In this document: in pieces, positions 32,570 through 48,480 of the stretch | How positions within the stretch are numbered: position 1 is the stretch's first letter | Layout: the number at the start of each line of letters is the position of its first letter | NCBI RefSeq assembly: GCF_035083965.1 | Contig: NC_089723.1 | Coordinates: 34,289,193 to 34,353,192 of the forward strand | Direction: 5' to 3' | DNA: 64,000 nt | Source: Branchiostoma lanceolatum | Lineage: Eukaryota > Chordata > Leptocardii > Amphioxiformes > Branchiostomatidae | Position numbers and translations under genes: made by a program | The notes under the pieces: model-generated | What the model was told of the DNA's origin: nothing | Databases searched by the model: none | What the model saw: the letters and a program-made list of their open reading frames with translations, nothing else

Positions 32570-34400
32570 AAGTCCTCTCATGGAATGTCAATGACGGTTA
32601 GACATCCAGGTAATAAGATACGCAATAAAACTGGATGGATTTTCGAAACGTAGTGAAGTAGCATAACTCTATCAAATATTAGACCCTGTTTTGCATAATC
32701 AGCATCTTATTGTTTAACTTGGCTTGGCTATGTCAATGATCAGATTCAGCTATTTCAAAATGCCCAACATGAATATAAAAAGTCCTGTCATTTACGAGCA
32801 TAGTGTTATTATCTTAGTATAATCTCAGCAATAATCCAAATGAGGTCATTTGAATAATTGATATTTCGAATTCGATTATAATCGATAATTACTAGCCTCT
32901 CTTTCTCAGTGAAGGATGACACAGTTTTTAAAGGTGATTTGTTTCTATTTGTTTTTTCGGCAGTAGATAAGTACAGCCAGGGCTACCGAAGGCTAAGGCT
33001 ATTACAAAGGGTTAGCCCTAGTAACAGAACAATATACAGACCTTGATACAAGCTTTCACAAAGACTAGAATACGACTTAAATGCATATAAACGGGCACAA
33101 ACATAGAACTCAGCGCATTTCAAAACATTTCATTAATCATGCAAATTAGGTCCTGTTTGGCATAATTACAATGTTACGTCAATCGTAAGATCCACTTTTA
33201 AATCTTCATACCAAACATAACAGATACATTTTAGTCCTGTTTTTTTTCAATTGCCCAGCTAGTAAGCTAGCTGTTGACCTAGATTCAGGACGCCAGCTGT
33301 TGACCTAGATTCTGGACGCCAGGTGTGTACTAACACATGCCGCGTACTATGGTGCGGCAGTCCTATATATGCCAATTATGATGTAAAGTAGGTCATGATC
33401 TGCATAATGAGCATATCATTATGTTGATCATCACCTAAGGAACATATATACCAAATACAAGAATAATCCATCAACCCCTGCTTGAGTTATTCCTCCTCAA
33501 AAGATACAAACAAATAGGCCCACTGCAGTTTAAGGCAAGCCGCAAGGGGCTTCGACCACAAACTTTAAGCGGATAGATAAACTTTCTGCATCTATTATGC
33601 AAATTAGTTTCTGGTTTTCATAATATGTATTTGATTATGTAAAACATTACCCAAGCTATCTAAATACCGAAAATCATGACGATCCGTCAACCCCTTCTGT
33701 AGTTATTAGCCTCCAAAGGTTTCAACAAAAACGCCAACTGCAGGTCCAAACAAGCCGCTAGGGGGGCCAAACTTACACCACCTATTCCCTGTTCCATACC
33801 CTATGTATTGGTGAAATATCATGAACCTGGCACTTCCAGAAAATTTGACCACAAAATTTAAAACTCAGCTGCAGTACCTTACTTATCCGCTAGGAGGCCC
33901 ATTATCGAACTTGACCTTCCTCTTTAACACTCCTACCTACCAACTGAATATCATGCACAGCCGTCAACAGCACCTCGAGTTATGCTGGCGACATACAAAT
34001 TCACTCACATATAAAGCCAGCTGCAGTACCGACGGAAAATGCAAGGGAAACCATTTTTGAACTTGACCTCCGTTTCTACAACATCTACACACCTGCAAAA
34101 AATCACGAAGATCCATCAACGTTTCCGTCACTTTTTTGCCTACATACAAACACAAAAAATGCAAAGTCTGCTGCAGTACTGTTGGAAAACGCCAGGTAAA
34201 CCATTTTTGAACTTGACCTTCCTTTGCACAACCACTACACACCTACCAAAAATCATCAAGATTCATTGAAGCTGTCAGGAGTTATGCTCCTGACATACAT
34301 AAAGACCCACCCAACAGATTTTTCAACCGAAAACATAATCTTCTCCGAGTACAAGTACTCGGCGAAGATAATTACCGCAACATATAGGCATACGTTTACA
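32570..34400. repeat. Degenerate R1 repeat field
   Basis: Successive blocks of about 150-200 bases recur with the boxes CATTAATCATGCAAATTAG, CCAAATACCGAAAATCATGA, GTTATTCCTCC, AACTGCAG, GAACTTGACCTTCC and ACACACCTACCAAA. The clearest units start near 33870, 34020 and 34170, a period of about 150 bases. The end at 34175-34375 matches 1055-1240. Non-coding. Confidence 0.65.
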
Positions 34401-34987
34401 AAGTGCTCTATGTTGATCAGTCGGTTATCATAGTAAGACGTATTGATAACCTAGTCTGAACTTTCGGCACGTACCAAAGAAACTTGTAGCCATCCTAGAA
34501 TCCTTGGGTACAAACCAAACAGGCATCAAATGTTTCACAGTCATTTACGGCTATTAATCGTTTTACGTCGATGAAGGTAAGACATCCAGGTGATAGAAAA
34601 CGTATCAATCCGATCGTTTTGATTGAATGTTTTTGCTTCCTTCTTCGAGAAAAGAGAACAGCAATGATTTCATCGTCATTCAACTTCTCACCAATGTGAA
34701 CGTTAACTTGGCGGGGAGCATGTTTGAGTACCCAAGCAACGCAAGGTCTTTGGAACAATAACTTGAGCACATATACATAGCGTGTTTGCTATCAGTGAGT
34801 CCAAGCTCATACAGTGAAAGCCCGTACACAATGGTAACAAATGATCCCCCAGCGCACAATGTATTTTAAGCAAGCGAACGACAAGACCACAAATTAAACG
34901 ACGCCAGCGGACTCAGTGCGCCATGTTAGCGACTTTCCGAGGATCAGAAAGTGCCTAGTTTCTGTGACATTGAACTAGCGACAAGGG
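34401..34987. other. Upstream flank of SRCR-R2
   Basis: No gene is seen. AAGGTAAGACATCCAGGTGAT at 34571 is the third copy of a box found at 28699 and 32598, so retroelement debris is likely. GTGCGCCATGTTAGCGA just upstream of the gene is shared in part with SRCR-R1. Confidence 0.4.
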
Positions 34988-36962
34988 ATGGGGTTTTTGA
35001 AGATCGCTCTGTTTGTCTGCGTGGTGGTGGGTCAGACAGAAAGCACCGTTACTAACGGTAGGTCTTCATTCAAGAGAAGTTGGTTGGCCAATAGCTAGTG
35101 TGGTTGACATGTTTGATAAACTTTAGGTCCTTTCTCACAACGATGGTATTTGTTTTTGCAGTACATTTGAGCCCCTGTCACACATAGCCGACCTTCTCAA
35201 GACCTTGGTTGGAAGTTGGTCGGCGAGATTGTGTACTATTCTGTCAAAAGTCGTGGGTGCCAGCCGACTATAAAATCTTGAACAGTCAAAGTCAAGAAAT
35301 CGTGTTTTGCTTGGATGCGATAAGACTGGCGAACTGGGGCTAGAATAGAATGTATACCAGGCTAATCCCAATCCAGTGCCGACCTTGGTTGGAAGTGGGT
35401 AGGAGCAAAGTCATGGGAAGGTCATAGATGTGTGACAGGGGCTTTGCACAAGTAAGGGATGCCTGTATGTCTAGTGATTGTAGTTAATAGTTAACATTTG
35501 GGATAGTTTACTCGTATTTTTCGGCTTTCCTTCTTTAGGGTGCACTGGTCCACCCCCTCCGTATAACAACAGCACGTTTGACCATTGCACGGAACAGACG
35601 ACAGGCGGCTGTAACTGCACAGCGACGAATGAGACGTGCCTGCCGGGTGACCGGCTGTTCTACAACTGTAGCCACGGCACGGGGTTGGACTTTCTCATCG
35701 TCTGCAACTATATCGACGTACTGGGAAACCACTACGGATGGGTCGTGGACAATGTCACAGAAAAGTTTGAAAACTGCACAGGTACGATTGCACTTCTTTG
35801 TAGATTCTTCTCCCTTTTCCCTTATTTCAATGTCATGAGTTTGATTGCATTGAAGAAAGTAACAACAAAGCACAATATCTGAGAATCTAACATCGGTTTC
35901 TTGATTTCTTCCATATCTTAGATTCCCAGGCGCCAGTTCAAGCAACGCCAATACCACGGCCAACCGCACCTCCTTTTCATGGCAAGTAAAATGCATTCAT
36001 GTCCATGTTATTCATACCTTTTTTAATTTGTCATGGTCACGAGCATTTCTTCTCTCCCTTTGAATCGTACAACATATTCTCGGGAAATGATTTGTAAATA
36101 AGATATATAAAATATAGAATATAGCAAATCAATTGTGGACTTTAAACAAGACGAGGTTGTACAATGATCACTTTCCCTTCAGGATGTATCAGACTTGTTG
36201 AAAGTCAGACGATGCCCCACGAGACGACAGGTATCCTACAAATGGAGTACAACGACACCTGGGGCAGCGTGTGTCACACAGCTACCTGGGCTAACACCCC
36301 CCTAGCCAACATCACATGCGGGATGATGTTCGGATTTAGCAGCTACGGATCCTTGGAACAATTGCCAATAAGTAAGTAATCACGTTTTAGGGAATCAATG
36401 TAAAACATTATTTTATCTTTTGTAAAAGGACATTGGCTTTTTTGCTCAGCAAAGTTAATGTGGCGTTAGCTACACGTTTTGTAGGCCAGTCAAAGAACAG
36501 ACTTGGGCCTAAAAGTCATTTCAGTCTACAATAGTACGGAGGTCATGCTATATCACTGCACACGTGATTTGTCCCGACCATAATATTTTTGCATGTCAAA
36601 ATAACACTCCAACAAATAGCTGACTAGATCTATATAATGGTAAATAAAACAATTGTAAATATGACTTCAAAAATGAAATGCCTCGCTGTTTTCCTACAGA
36701 TGATCGACCGTTGAACATTTCTACCGACGCCTGGGAGGTTAACATAGTTTACTGTTCCGGTGAAGAGTCGACTCTGTGGGACTGTGACCTGGCATCAGAC
36801 AAGTCAGACTGGCTAACGTATTCAGAATTTGGAAGTGGAGGGTGTAATAGCCTGTTGAAAATATCGTGCAAAGGTACGGACGGATTTCCTTTTCCTCCTG
36901 TGCAGAATTGTGATGTTTCTGGTATAGTTTCGTATTTCATTCTAAAAGGTTACACTAGTCAT

Positions 36963-37045
<83 letters not shown>

Positions 37046-39421
37046 GTATCTTGTGATGGGAGGGGTTGCAAGACGGGTGCAGCCCCAATAGAGATTTCCT
37101 TCCCAGGATGTGGAACCAGGAGCTCAACTGTGAGGCTGCTACCAGTTAAGCTACAGGGACATCCCTGTTTCCTCACATGCTTACGGGGATTTACGTCGCC
37201 CCTATCGGCCCGGTGAGGTAAATCACATGTTAATCGTTTGTTAATGGTGCTGTGTTGTTGACATACAGTAAACACGACTCTACCTGACCTGACCTACTGC
37301 CCGCCGACCACAACAACAACCAACCCAATAACGTCTACACACTACACAGAAGGTACGTACTTTACTTTTGGGACCGAATTTTCTAGCAGCAACACCTATA
37401 GCTGCAGTGCAGTGTGAACCAGCCAAGAGTGCCCTCTGGAAGGTGACAGTTGGTCACCGAAACGTCGGTGTGAATAAAAAAAACACTTGGTTGGATATAA
37501 GGAGTCGTTTTATTCAGTGTCTTAACAACATGATGAAACTATTCACGGCACACAGAATTTAGTTTTGACACCAACGAATAGAATTCATACTACAATTGCA
37601 ATCTGTATGGGATTTAGGGTAATTGTTGATTACAAATATAAAATATGAAATCATTTTAAGAATTGACGAAAAAGGAAGAGTCTAAGCAAAGACCATGTGG
37701 AGTGAAATCAGTAACGTTTATTCTATGTTTTTGCTGCCCAACACAGAGTCACCTGGAAACGAACCTTCGGCTAATGCAGGACTTTCTAGAGGTAAATAAG
37801 ACGTGTTGAATATACTGAGAGTACCATCTTCCGCCTCAAGATGTGACAATTGGATTCAACCATTGACCTATAAATTTTGGTTGCTATAATGTGATGAAAA
37901 CCTACAGTAACGCATTTATCTCGACTCGGTTTATGTTAGCACTTACCCATTGATGGAAGGGTCAATCTAACTAATCAAACTCACAGTCAAGTCGAGTCAA
38001 GTCAAAGCCTTTATTTTCTTTCGAAACGGGATGCTTGTTCAGCCACACGGGTCGCTTTTCAACAAGGTCGAAGTGCAGAAAAAAGAGTTCAGTGACTCAT
38101 TATTTTGGCATTGGAGGACAAGATCTGTAAACAACTGTAAAAGTAACAGTCAAAGCTATGTCCGTGTTCATGTGTTTTGTGCCACACTCCACACTTTAAG
38201 TGGTACATTATGATTTGGATCTTTAGAGTTAATCTAGCTCTAACAAACTGGTGCATGTTTCTCCACAGATGCAGTCATAGCCATCATTGTTGTCGTGGCA
38301 CTTCTACTTCTACTTTTGATAGTTTGTCTGGTTGTTTGCAACGGGTGAGTACTACTATTCTAGAGAAAAATTATAGATGTACAACATGTATATGGCTCTA
38401 ACATTATTTTTTGTTATTGTGCAAATTTGACGAACACTTTTGAGAGAATATTTTCTTCCTGACTTTACAGCATTGCCCATGTTTACACGTAATGTAACCC
38501 ATGCTATTAATTACTTGTAGTTCTAAAAAATCTGGGCGCGGTACGAGAAGAGTGGAAACGCAGCGAAATACACAGAGACGAGCTGCAGTGGTAAGGGAAC
38601 ACGCACCCAGAGGGGACAATACAACAGAACAGCAACCACCACACGAGATGAGGAGATTATCGACACCTTCAGGTGATGGAAACCACAATCAGGTGACACA
38701 TAACCCCGTCTTAACCACAGTAGACCCAACTGACACGGCAACAGAGATAGAGTCAAGACCGTTTGAGGAGGAATCCTCTCTACCCAGGACAGGCCCAACA
38801 GATGAGCTACCAGAGAGCGAACGCAGCCCGGATACTGACGAACGCTCTGAAGCACAGCCAGAGACACCGACAGAGACGGGCTTTCACGAGCCAGGAGAGG
38901 AACCCAAAGACTTGAACACAAAATCAACAGAAGACACAGGAGACGAAGACGTCGATCAGTCTGTAAAGCAACCGTTAGCCACGGCAGTTGATCGAAAAGA
39001 AGAAGAAGCAGAAGATTGTGACCATTACTCTTCTTTAGAAATTCCAAACGCAACGATTGTCTCGATAGATGCTTCTGCCAAACCAGAGACCCCTTCGTCT
39101 ACAGAAAGGTATCCACCAGAAGCAGTGCCAAGCCCTACTGGAAGAAGCAGCACCCTGTCTTCATCAGACACACATCGCGCGGCGTGGACTGAGTCAACAG
39201 AAGGACCAACAGGTGGAGACAGCACAGGAGAACCCACAACAGCCAGGCTGAGCCAAACAGGGAGGCCCAGAGGACGACTATCCTCTGTGACAAACCCTGT
39301 ATTCCCCCTGCCAGATCAGTGTGGACCGCTCCACCAAGATAAGGAAATATTAACCGGCAATCAACCGGCTAGTATGGGAGGCACGCGAGTGCAGGACGAT
39401 TTGACAGAGGAAGATCTGTAG
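34988..39421 (+). CDS. SRCR-R2: Cys-rich domain + SRCR transmembrane protein
   Basis: Exons 34988-35057, 35539-35781, 35922-35981, 36183-36371, 36700-36873, 37269-37352, 37747-37791, 38269-38344 and 38521-39421. Signal peptide MGFLKIALFVCVVVG. Exon 2 repeats the Cys-rich module of SRCR-R1 (CTGPPPPYNNS, GGCNCT, CSHGTGLDFLIVC). The SRCR domain (exons 4-5) has GCIRLVE, WGSVCH, ITCGMMFGF, YCSGEESTLWDC and LKISC. Thr-rich stalk exons 6-7, then TM exon 8 (DAVIAIIVVVALLLLLLIVC). The tail is about 300 residues, rich in Glu, Thr, Pro and Ser, with one HYSSLEI (YxxL) motif; it is much longer than in R1 and shows little similarity to it. Intron 3 uses a GC donor (GCAAGT at 35982). No ligand can be assigned. 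Confidence 0.8.
35171..35442. mobile_element. MITE family M-TTAA, copy 1 (SRCR-R2 intron 1)
   Basis: Inverted ends GCCCCTGTCACACAT and ATGTGTGACAGGGGC enclose about 240 bases rich in GACCTTGGTTGGAAG-type sequence. It is homologous, inverted, to copies at 60784-61096 and 61811-62125. Flanks are TTGA and TTTG, diverged from the TTAA seen at copy 2. Confidence 0.65.
36966..37165 (-). mobile_element. tRNA-derived SINE with (TA)n tail in SRCR-R2 intron 5
   Basis: On the minus strand from about 37162: GTCCCTGTAGCTTAACTGG and GTAGCAGCC form an A-box-like tRNA head, and CTGGTTCCACATCC is a B-box-like element 40 bases later. A short body follows and the element ends in a (TA)n tract (36966-37039). 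This is the layout of a tRNA-derived SINE with a microsatellite tail. Confidence 0.6.
37404..37520 (+). repeat. Penelope-like fragment with degraded hammerhead-like core
   Basis: GGTGACAGTTGGTCACC forms a 6-bp stem-loop followed by GAAACGTCGG, as in the fragment at 28895, but the CUGANGA box before it is imperfect (CTGGAAG). It ends in A-rich and TTTTATTCAG sequence. Fossil fragment. Confidence 0.35.
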
Positions 39422-42043
39422 AGATGACAAAAAAGTTGAACGATTCTTTGAGGACACATTGTAAACTACTGAAAACTTCAACTGTTTACTTTATCCTTGA
39501 GAACATTGATAACCCGTCTTTGAAATTATTTTTCGTTGATGCTGTGTTTTATCCCTTGAACATGTATAATGTTATACTGTATGTGTGAAGACAAAAGCCA
39601 CTATGTGGCTGTCTTGTATTTATCATTTTTATGTTGTAACACTGCTAATATTCTGTCATAGAATATACAAGTAGGCAGTGCATTTTTACGAAGGTTTAAC
39701 ATTACATCCCTCATCATAAATTCACATTTCATGGAGATGTGTGCCTTCAAATCTGAATATCATTTCAAGCCAAGTTGTTTTGACGTCTGGACATTTGCAC
39801 TTATCTTTCAATTTCCAATTTTCATTCACTAAATACAATTCGCATGATTGTTGTTTGTTTGTTTGTTTGTGTGTTTGTTTAGCCTTTTATCGACGACATT
39901 GCAGGCAATGAGTAACATATTTGAATTTGGCGGTGCGATCATCATCACATGGTTGGACGAGAGCCAAGCCGTGCTCCATTTATGAATAAACAAGACAATC
40001 AATATGGCCTCGGGATAAGTACACAGTGTTGTGCGACACAGACACAACAATAACATTAGTATTGTGTCGTACGGCATTTTCACCACACCATTCTTGGGAG
40101 AGTTGTATATGTGTCGCACAACTTTCAACTGTCCTGCGATGGACATATTTCCGTAGTTCCTTGCCGATATCTGATTCTTCCAGAGCCTGACTGAAAATGG
40201 TATGACAAAAATATTAAAGCGTCTACTACGAAAAGGGCCGCGCTAGAACGTACGTGTCAGCTGAACGTTGCGGTACACGTAGGCCCTGGCCGGGCTTAGT
40301 CAACACAGGCCACCTTTGAGGTTCACCCAGAGGGCAGTTGAGCAGGGAGGTGAAGGTCCAAAGTACTTTAATTTCAAACAAACACTGATCCGCCAGTTTG
40401 TACACGTAACGTAACGTGACCAGTTTACGTCCGATTTATTCAAAACGTTATTTATCATAAAACCGCGCGGACAGAGCCAAATGTTTAACCCATGGGTAGA
40501 AATATTAGCTCTTCTAACAAGAAAATGCATGGTCTGTAAGTTTTTCTCCGCCTGTTTAACGCCGTGCGAGCATGTATTTATACTGGGGTATATGGTGAAG
40601 AATTGCGCTAGGCTTACCCTTTATCGTCCACCTCAGTATTTTCCCTTCTAGCACTATGCTTGAAGAACATAAGCCGGAAAAAATGCACAGTAACTGTCGA
40701 AAGTAGTCTACAGACGAATGACAGTAAAGTCACTATGTTTGTCCCTCCGCTTGCCCGACGCGATGGAAGAAAACAATTTTTGTATTGTGAATTTCCCCGA
40801 AATCAGCAGCACGTGGTGTTCACGTGATAAACGCATGGCCATGTTGTTATGCCGTACAAAAATGTATCATCTGAGCGGGGGTCGCTACTGTTGTATCAAA
40901 CCTTCCTAAAACTGGCAAGAGTTTCAAACCTCGAATCACCATGGATAGTCTGCATATCAAAGACAGGTTTGACGTCAGCTACTTTTAAAAGATACTAGCT
41001 ATCGTGTAAGTTAGAAAAGCATGATGAAATACGCGGTGTCGAATTACATATGAAATGCGTCATGCATGACGCTTCCGTGCAACTTGTTGTTACTGGTTCA
41101 GGAGTTTATTCTGTTATGTCGCTGGACGTAAACCCTTTTAAATGTTTTGCATAAAAGAGAGAGATGACTGAGGATCATACTTATGACGTTCTTTGTTTCT
41201 CATGAGAACAGGCTTAGGCATAATACACCGCGACATGTGAACATGACCCAATCTGGACGTAAACTACTCCTGCACGTAAATAGGTCATGTTACGTTACCA
41301 CCTTTATTTTGCAGTCAATCAAACAGTGAGCTATTACAACTGGTTCAGAAGGTTCGTGTGATGAGGAAATGGCGTTGAAGTAAAGATGTTGTCACAGCTG
41401 ACAGTCGTTCATTCGTTTCTTCTGTCTTAATGAAATTTTTTCCCAAGACCATCTGTTTAGAGATTAGATAATCGGTAAAATAAAATAGATTTATCTTTAT
41501 TTGCAAGTATTTGTCCCAAAATGAGGAAGGGAAAAGGGGTGAGAGAGTTTACCCGGCATTTGTTCTTTATCAGATTATCTCGCAAGAACATACAGCACCT
41601 GGGGCAATGAAGGAAGTTACAAGGTTCCATCTATGTTGTTAAGAGCTGCTAATATGACGTTCGCAGCAATGACATCATATTTGTGCGTCCTGAAAATCAG
41701 CTTTAATCCATCTTCTTTATACTGAGCCCTCATCATCATATCTTGTCGCTCCACGGCTGTAACCACTGACGGGCAGTCTGAGCCCTGAAGTTGGAGAAAA
41801 CATTAACTTTTAAACCATTGGATACGTTTCAACTGTACAGAAACGTGTAAATATTTGCCGAAGCCGACCACACGATGGCGGCCCGGTGTTTATATATATA
41901 GTGTCTGAATAGATCTAGGGAAATGTTGCATTGCGCTATCTTCACGCTATGTGGCGTTGTGATACTTAGTCAAGGGCAATGTCATATCGGATTACGTACG
42001 GGTACGGGAGCGACGGGGGGTAGACATATATATTCAATATATA
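39422..42043. other. Intergenic, no gene seen
   Basis: Contains the probable 3' UTR of SRCR-R2 at its start and AT-rich sequence after it. A (GTTT)n run lies near 39850-39880. Nothing else was recognised. Confidence 0.45.
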
Positions 42044-43143
42044 ACGGGGGGTGACCAAATATCGGACGTTTTTTTACGCGCTGGAACTCACGGCGCTCCA
42101 TTGCTGGTTGTCAGAGAATGGTCATGTTTTAATGAATGAATTTTGAACTAATTCATCTAAAGACCATACTTGGACAAAAAATGTATTCATACTGTTCATG
42201 GGCCCTTCATGCTCCGTGTTACATGCGGAAGACGCTGTGAGACATTTTCACCAATGTACCTTCTGATTTAGTGCTACGCCAGATAGTGTGCCTAACTTCT
42301 TACGCTTTGGTAATTTTGCTCTCTTCGGAAGTTGGTGATGAAGTTAGGGAAATGTAAATAAGGCTTGAAGTCTGCTATATTCTAGCTTTCTTTTGACCGG
42401 AAAATTTTGACTGTGTGCACTTCTCACGTCATGTGAGAAGGGCTATATCTAGCGCATCCCAGCTCATGTTCCCACGGGAAATAGGCTACTACGCGGCCCG
42501 ACGTACGTATTGAATGCGGCCCGACTTACGAAATCATTACGAAAAAACGACACCGCTTACATCAACAATACTCCGTCTACTTATTGGGAAATATATTCGC
42601 CATCTCTGTATTCAGTTTCCTTTTCATAGACGGTACCAATCACATGTTAGAGCGTAACAAAACTGTGCGTTGAATCGTTCCGCCACCATCGCGGCCCAAA
42701 AAAATGGCGGGAAAACAACGTCGTCAGACGACGGCAATGTTTACGTTGTTTTTCTTTGGTCGGTTTTCTTATCAACAAAAACTTAAAGACCCAAATTTTT
42801 AGTGTTTTATGAAGTTATTTTTCTTATGTGTATGATAGCTGTGTGACTTATGTATCTGCTTGGCACAGGTCGTATATTTAGGTGCCGGGACGTCTAGCTA
42901 CGCTGTGACCCTCTACTTAGCGCTACCATCATTATTGTCAAAATACTACTTTTCGACAAAACAAGAAATGAATATGTACACATATGTTTTGAATGTAAAT
43001 GACAATTATGTGCATGAACTTGGGTTATTTACCTTCCTTATCATCATAGTCATTGGACACAAACACAGCGTACTTATGCAAAATAAGATCAGTAAAAAAT
43101 CCGTGCGATGTTAGGGCGCGTGCGATGTCAGGGCGCCCCCCGT
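42044..43143. mobile_element. Probable non-autonomous DNA transposon, TA-flanked, about 1.1 kb
   Basis: The ends ACGGGGGG and CCCCCCGT are inverted and flanked by TA (42042-42043, 43144-43145). Inner similarity of the ends is partial (ATCGGACG against ATCGCACG). Length, TA flanks and TAACG start resemble the 1091-bp element in WSC-R4 intron 2. No transposase was recognised and there is no empty-site comparison here, so the call is tentative. Confidence 0.45.
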
Positions 43144-43703
43144 TACATAAAACAGATCATCGGTCCTAACAGACAAACTTCTCCTAAGTCTAAACAATAT
43201 CAGAAAGTACAGCAATCCTCCAATGTGATTGAAATATTCTAACAACAAATACACAGCCGTGCGTGGCAAGGACGCCTTAGTCGTTGGTAACGACTCGTTT
43301 CAACAGTAAACGCGCTGACCTTTCTATTGATTATTTTATCAAGGTTATCTCGGGTCGTGATAAAGCGAATAACATTGCCGACCTGTGGACTACACACTGG
43401 ACAGGTGTGATGGCTAGTGCGGAAGGGCTATCATGGGGGTGGACAGGAAAATGTTGGGAGCTAATCTAGTTGTGGCGACCACACTCTCACTGTACAGATT
43501 CATCGTCTTTTAGTCATCGGTCCATTGAGATCAACTTTATGTAGATATCTATAGACAAAAATACCTAAATTGATAGTATTGTCATTCTAGGTGATACCAG
43601 AAACCCCTTGGATATACAATTCTTTGGGGGTTACTTAAATAAGGCCAAGCTAGCCAACGAATGGTACTTTGTGCTTCGGAGTGGCACAGGGTCAACTTTA
43701 AAG

Positions 43704-46804
<3,101 letters not shown>

Positions 46805-47264
46805 TGAAATATACTATAAGTTATGGCATGATGCAATACACCTTTAGTTGGAATGATCTGTTAACGGTGTACGTCAAAATAACATTGTACGAAAGAACCA
46901 ATAGAGGCCGGGACGCTAGCACGGGCTACTGTGACATGTACTCTGACATTCATGGGCAACAATAAGATGGCTGGCTCTTATATCTAACTAGTTTTGCCAA
47001 ATTGTCTCTCCAATGATATGTATATAAAACATTGATGTCCAGACCTTGTTTGCGGCGGGTTAGGAAAAAAAAACATTTTCAAGTATTTCAAAAACGTGTT
47101 TATTTCAAGTATAGAGTATCTCCTTTGTGTTGTTGAAATCAATTAAAGAATATCAAAAAGTTTGCATTCTTCTGTTATAACCTTTGAGGCCGTCCTTGTG
47201 ATTACTTTGTTTACCCCATTTACCAATAGATGAGGTCAGACGTTATTTATGTAACGGCAAAACA

Positions 47265-47270
47265 AATAAA
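47265..47270 (+). terminator. Candidate polyadenylation signal of the discoidin-EGF gene
   Basis: AATAAA about 460 bases after the stop. An earlier ATTAAA at about 47141 is an alternative. Confidence 0.3.
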
Positions 47271-48029
47271 ACACCGAGGTGTGAAAATACACACTCTTCA
47301 CTTGCATATGTAGCACGAAGTCACTCCCGCAAGGTGCACTATATCTTATCGATCTATCCCCAACCCACTTCAGATGGCGTCCTTATCAAAGGTTTGCAAT
47401 ATTTTTTGTATTACAGAACCACAGTTCGTCTAAACATAAGGCTTAAGATATTTGGACGTTACTCAGCGTGTGTAATACACCTAGGTAGCGGCAGTGCGCT
47501 TCTGTCATCTTTGATGTGTCCACATAGCCTATACAACCTTTAGCTGTGGACCTTTGACACTGAGATCGAACAACAGTCGACTTCAGTAATTAATGTATCG
47601 ATCAAAACATCTGTCAAAGGATTTGATAATGACATGCTGGTTAACACAAGGAGGTTTAAATAAGATCTTTTGTTAACCTCCTTGGTTAACATATGGACAT
47701 GAATATTTCAAGGTGCTAGTAGTTCTCTCATTCGGATTATCGATTAAATCATAGTGTTTAAGATTTCTTTTGGAAATCACAGACCCAAGAAGTATTAAAA
47801 CGTGCATCATGTACATGGTAAAAACAAGACACTGGAATCCATCCACAGCTGATCGCAATGTAGTTACGTGTTTACTATAGGAATAACTATGGTCCTTTAT
47901 TTCATAGTAAACATAGACATTTCAACCTTTACAGTGAACCAGCAAGGGCGGTATAACGTAATATCACGCCACAGCCTCAACATTGCTTTCTTTCACGACT
48001 TCCTTATGACCCCATTCACGCTCCAGTCA

Positions 48030-48480
48030 CTTTTAAGTCGCAGAGAGAGCCCGGCGAGGTCGCCGCCCAAGTGGAAAGACATGAAGCTACCACCTGGAGC
48101 TCCAGCCCCCTCCCTCGCAAAGATTGCTATGTTTAATGAGCCCGTAAATCCCCCGTCACAAATAAGAAATTCAGCTCGGCCGACGTGTTGGCGAGCTTCA
48201 AATGTGCATTTTTGGCCAAAGTACGGCCGACGTCCTGTCGATTACGCGGGCTTCGGGCGATTTTTAGAAATAAAAGTTCATCAAAATATTGGCCTTTTAC
48301 CAGGTTAGTCGATACTGACTTCGTCCATGTCCAAAATATGGTACCATCTCATGAGGGATTTTTAGTTTTTAGTGTTCGACGGACGTCGCCCGAAATTTTT
48401 ATTGGAAAATACGGTCGACGCTCGGGCGATTTTGAAATTCGGCGAGCTTCGGGTGATCGCATGAATTGTGACGCCGGCTT
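48030..48480. repeat. GC-rich block with internal repeats
   Basis: GGCGAGCTTC, CGGGCGATTTT and TACGGCCGACG/TACGGTCGACG each occur twice, in an otherwise AT-rich area. It interrupts the array described at 47311-53960. Origin unknown; no family recognised. Confidence 0.4.

Noticed and set aside
36960-37110. Open frames of repeated YIYI residues on both strands
   Set aside because: Translation of a (TA)n tract only.
38523-39053. Minus-strand 176-codon frame opposite the SRCR-R2 tail
   Set aside because: Low-complexity shadow of an acidic tail; no domain and no splice context.
42860-43114. 84-codon frame with a hydrophobic stretch inside the candidate TA-flanked element
   Set aside because: No resemblance to a transposase and no other support.
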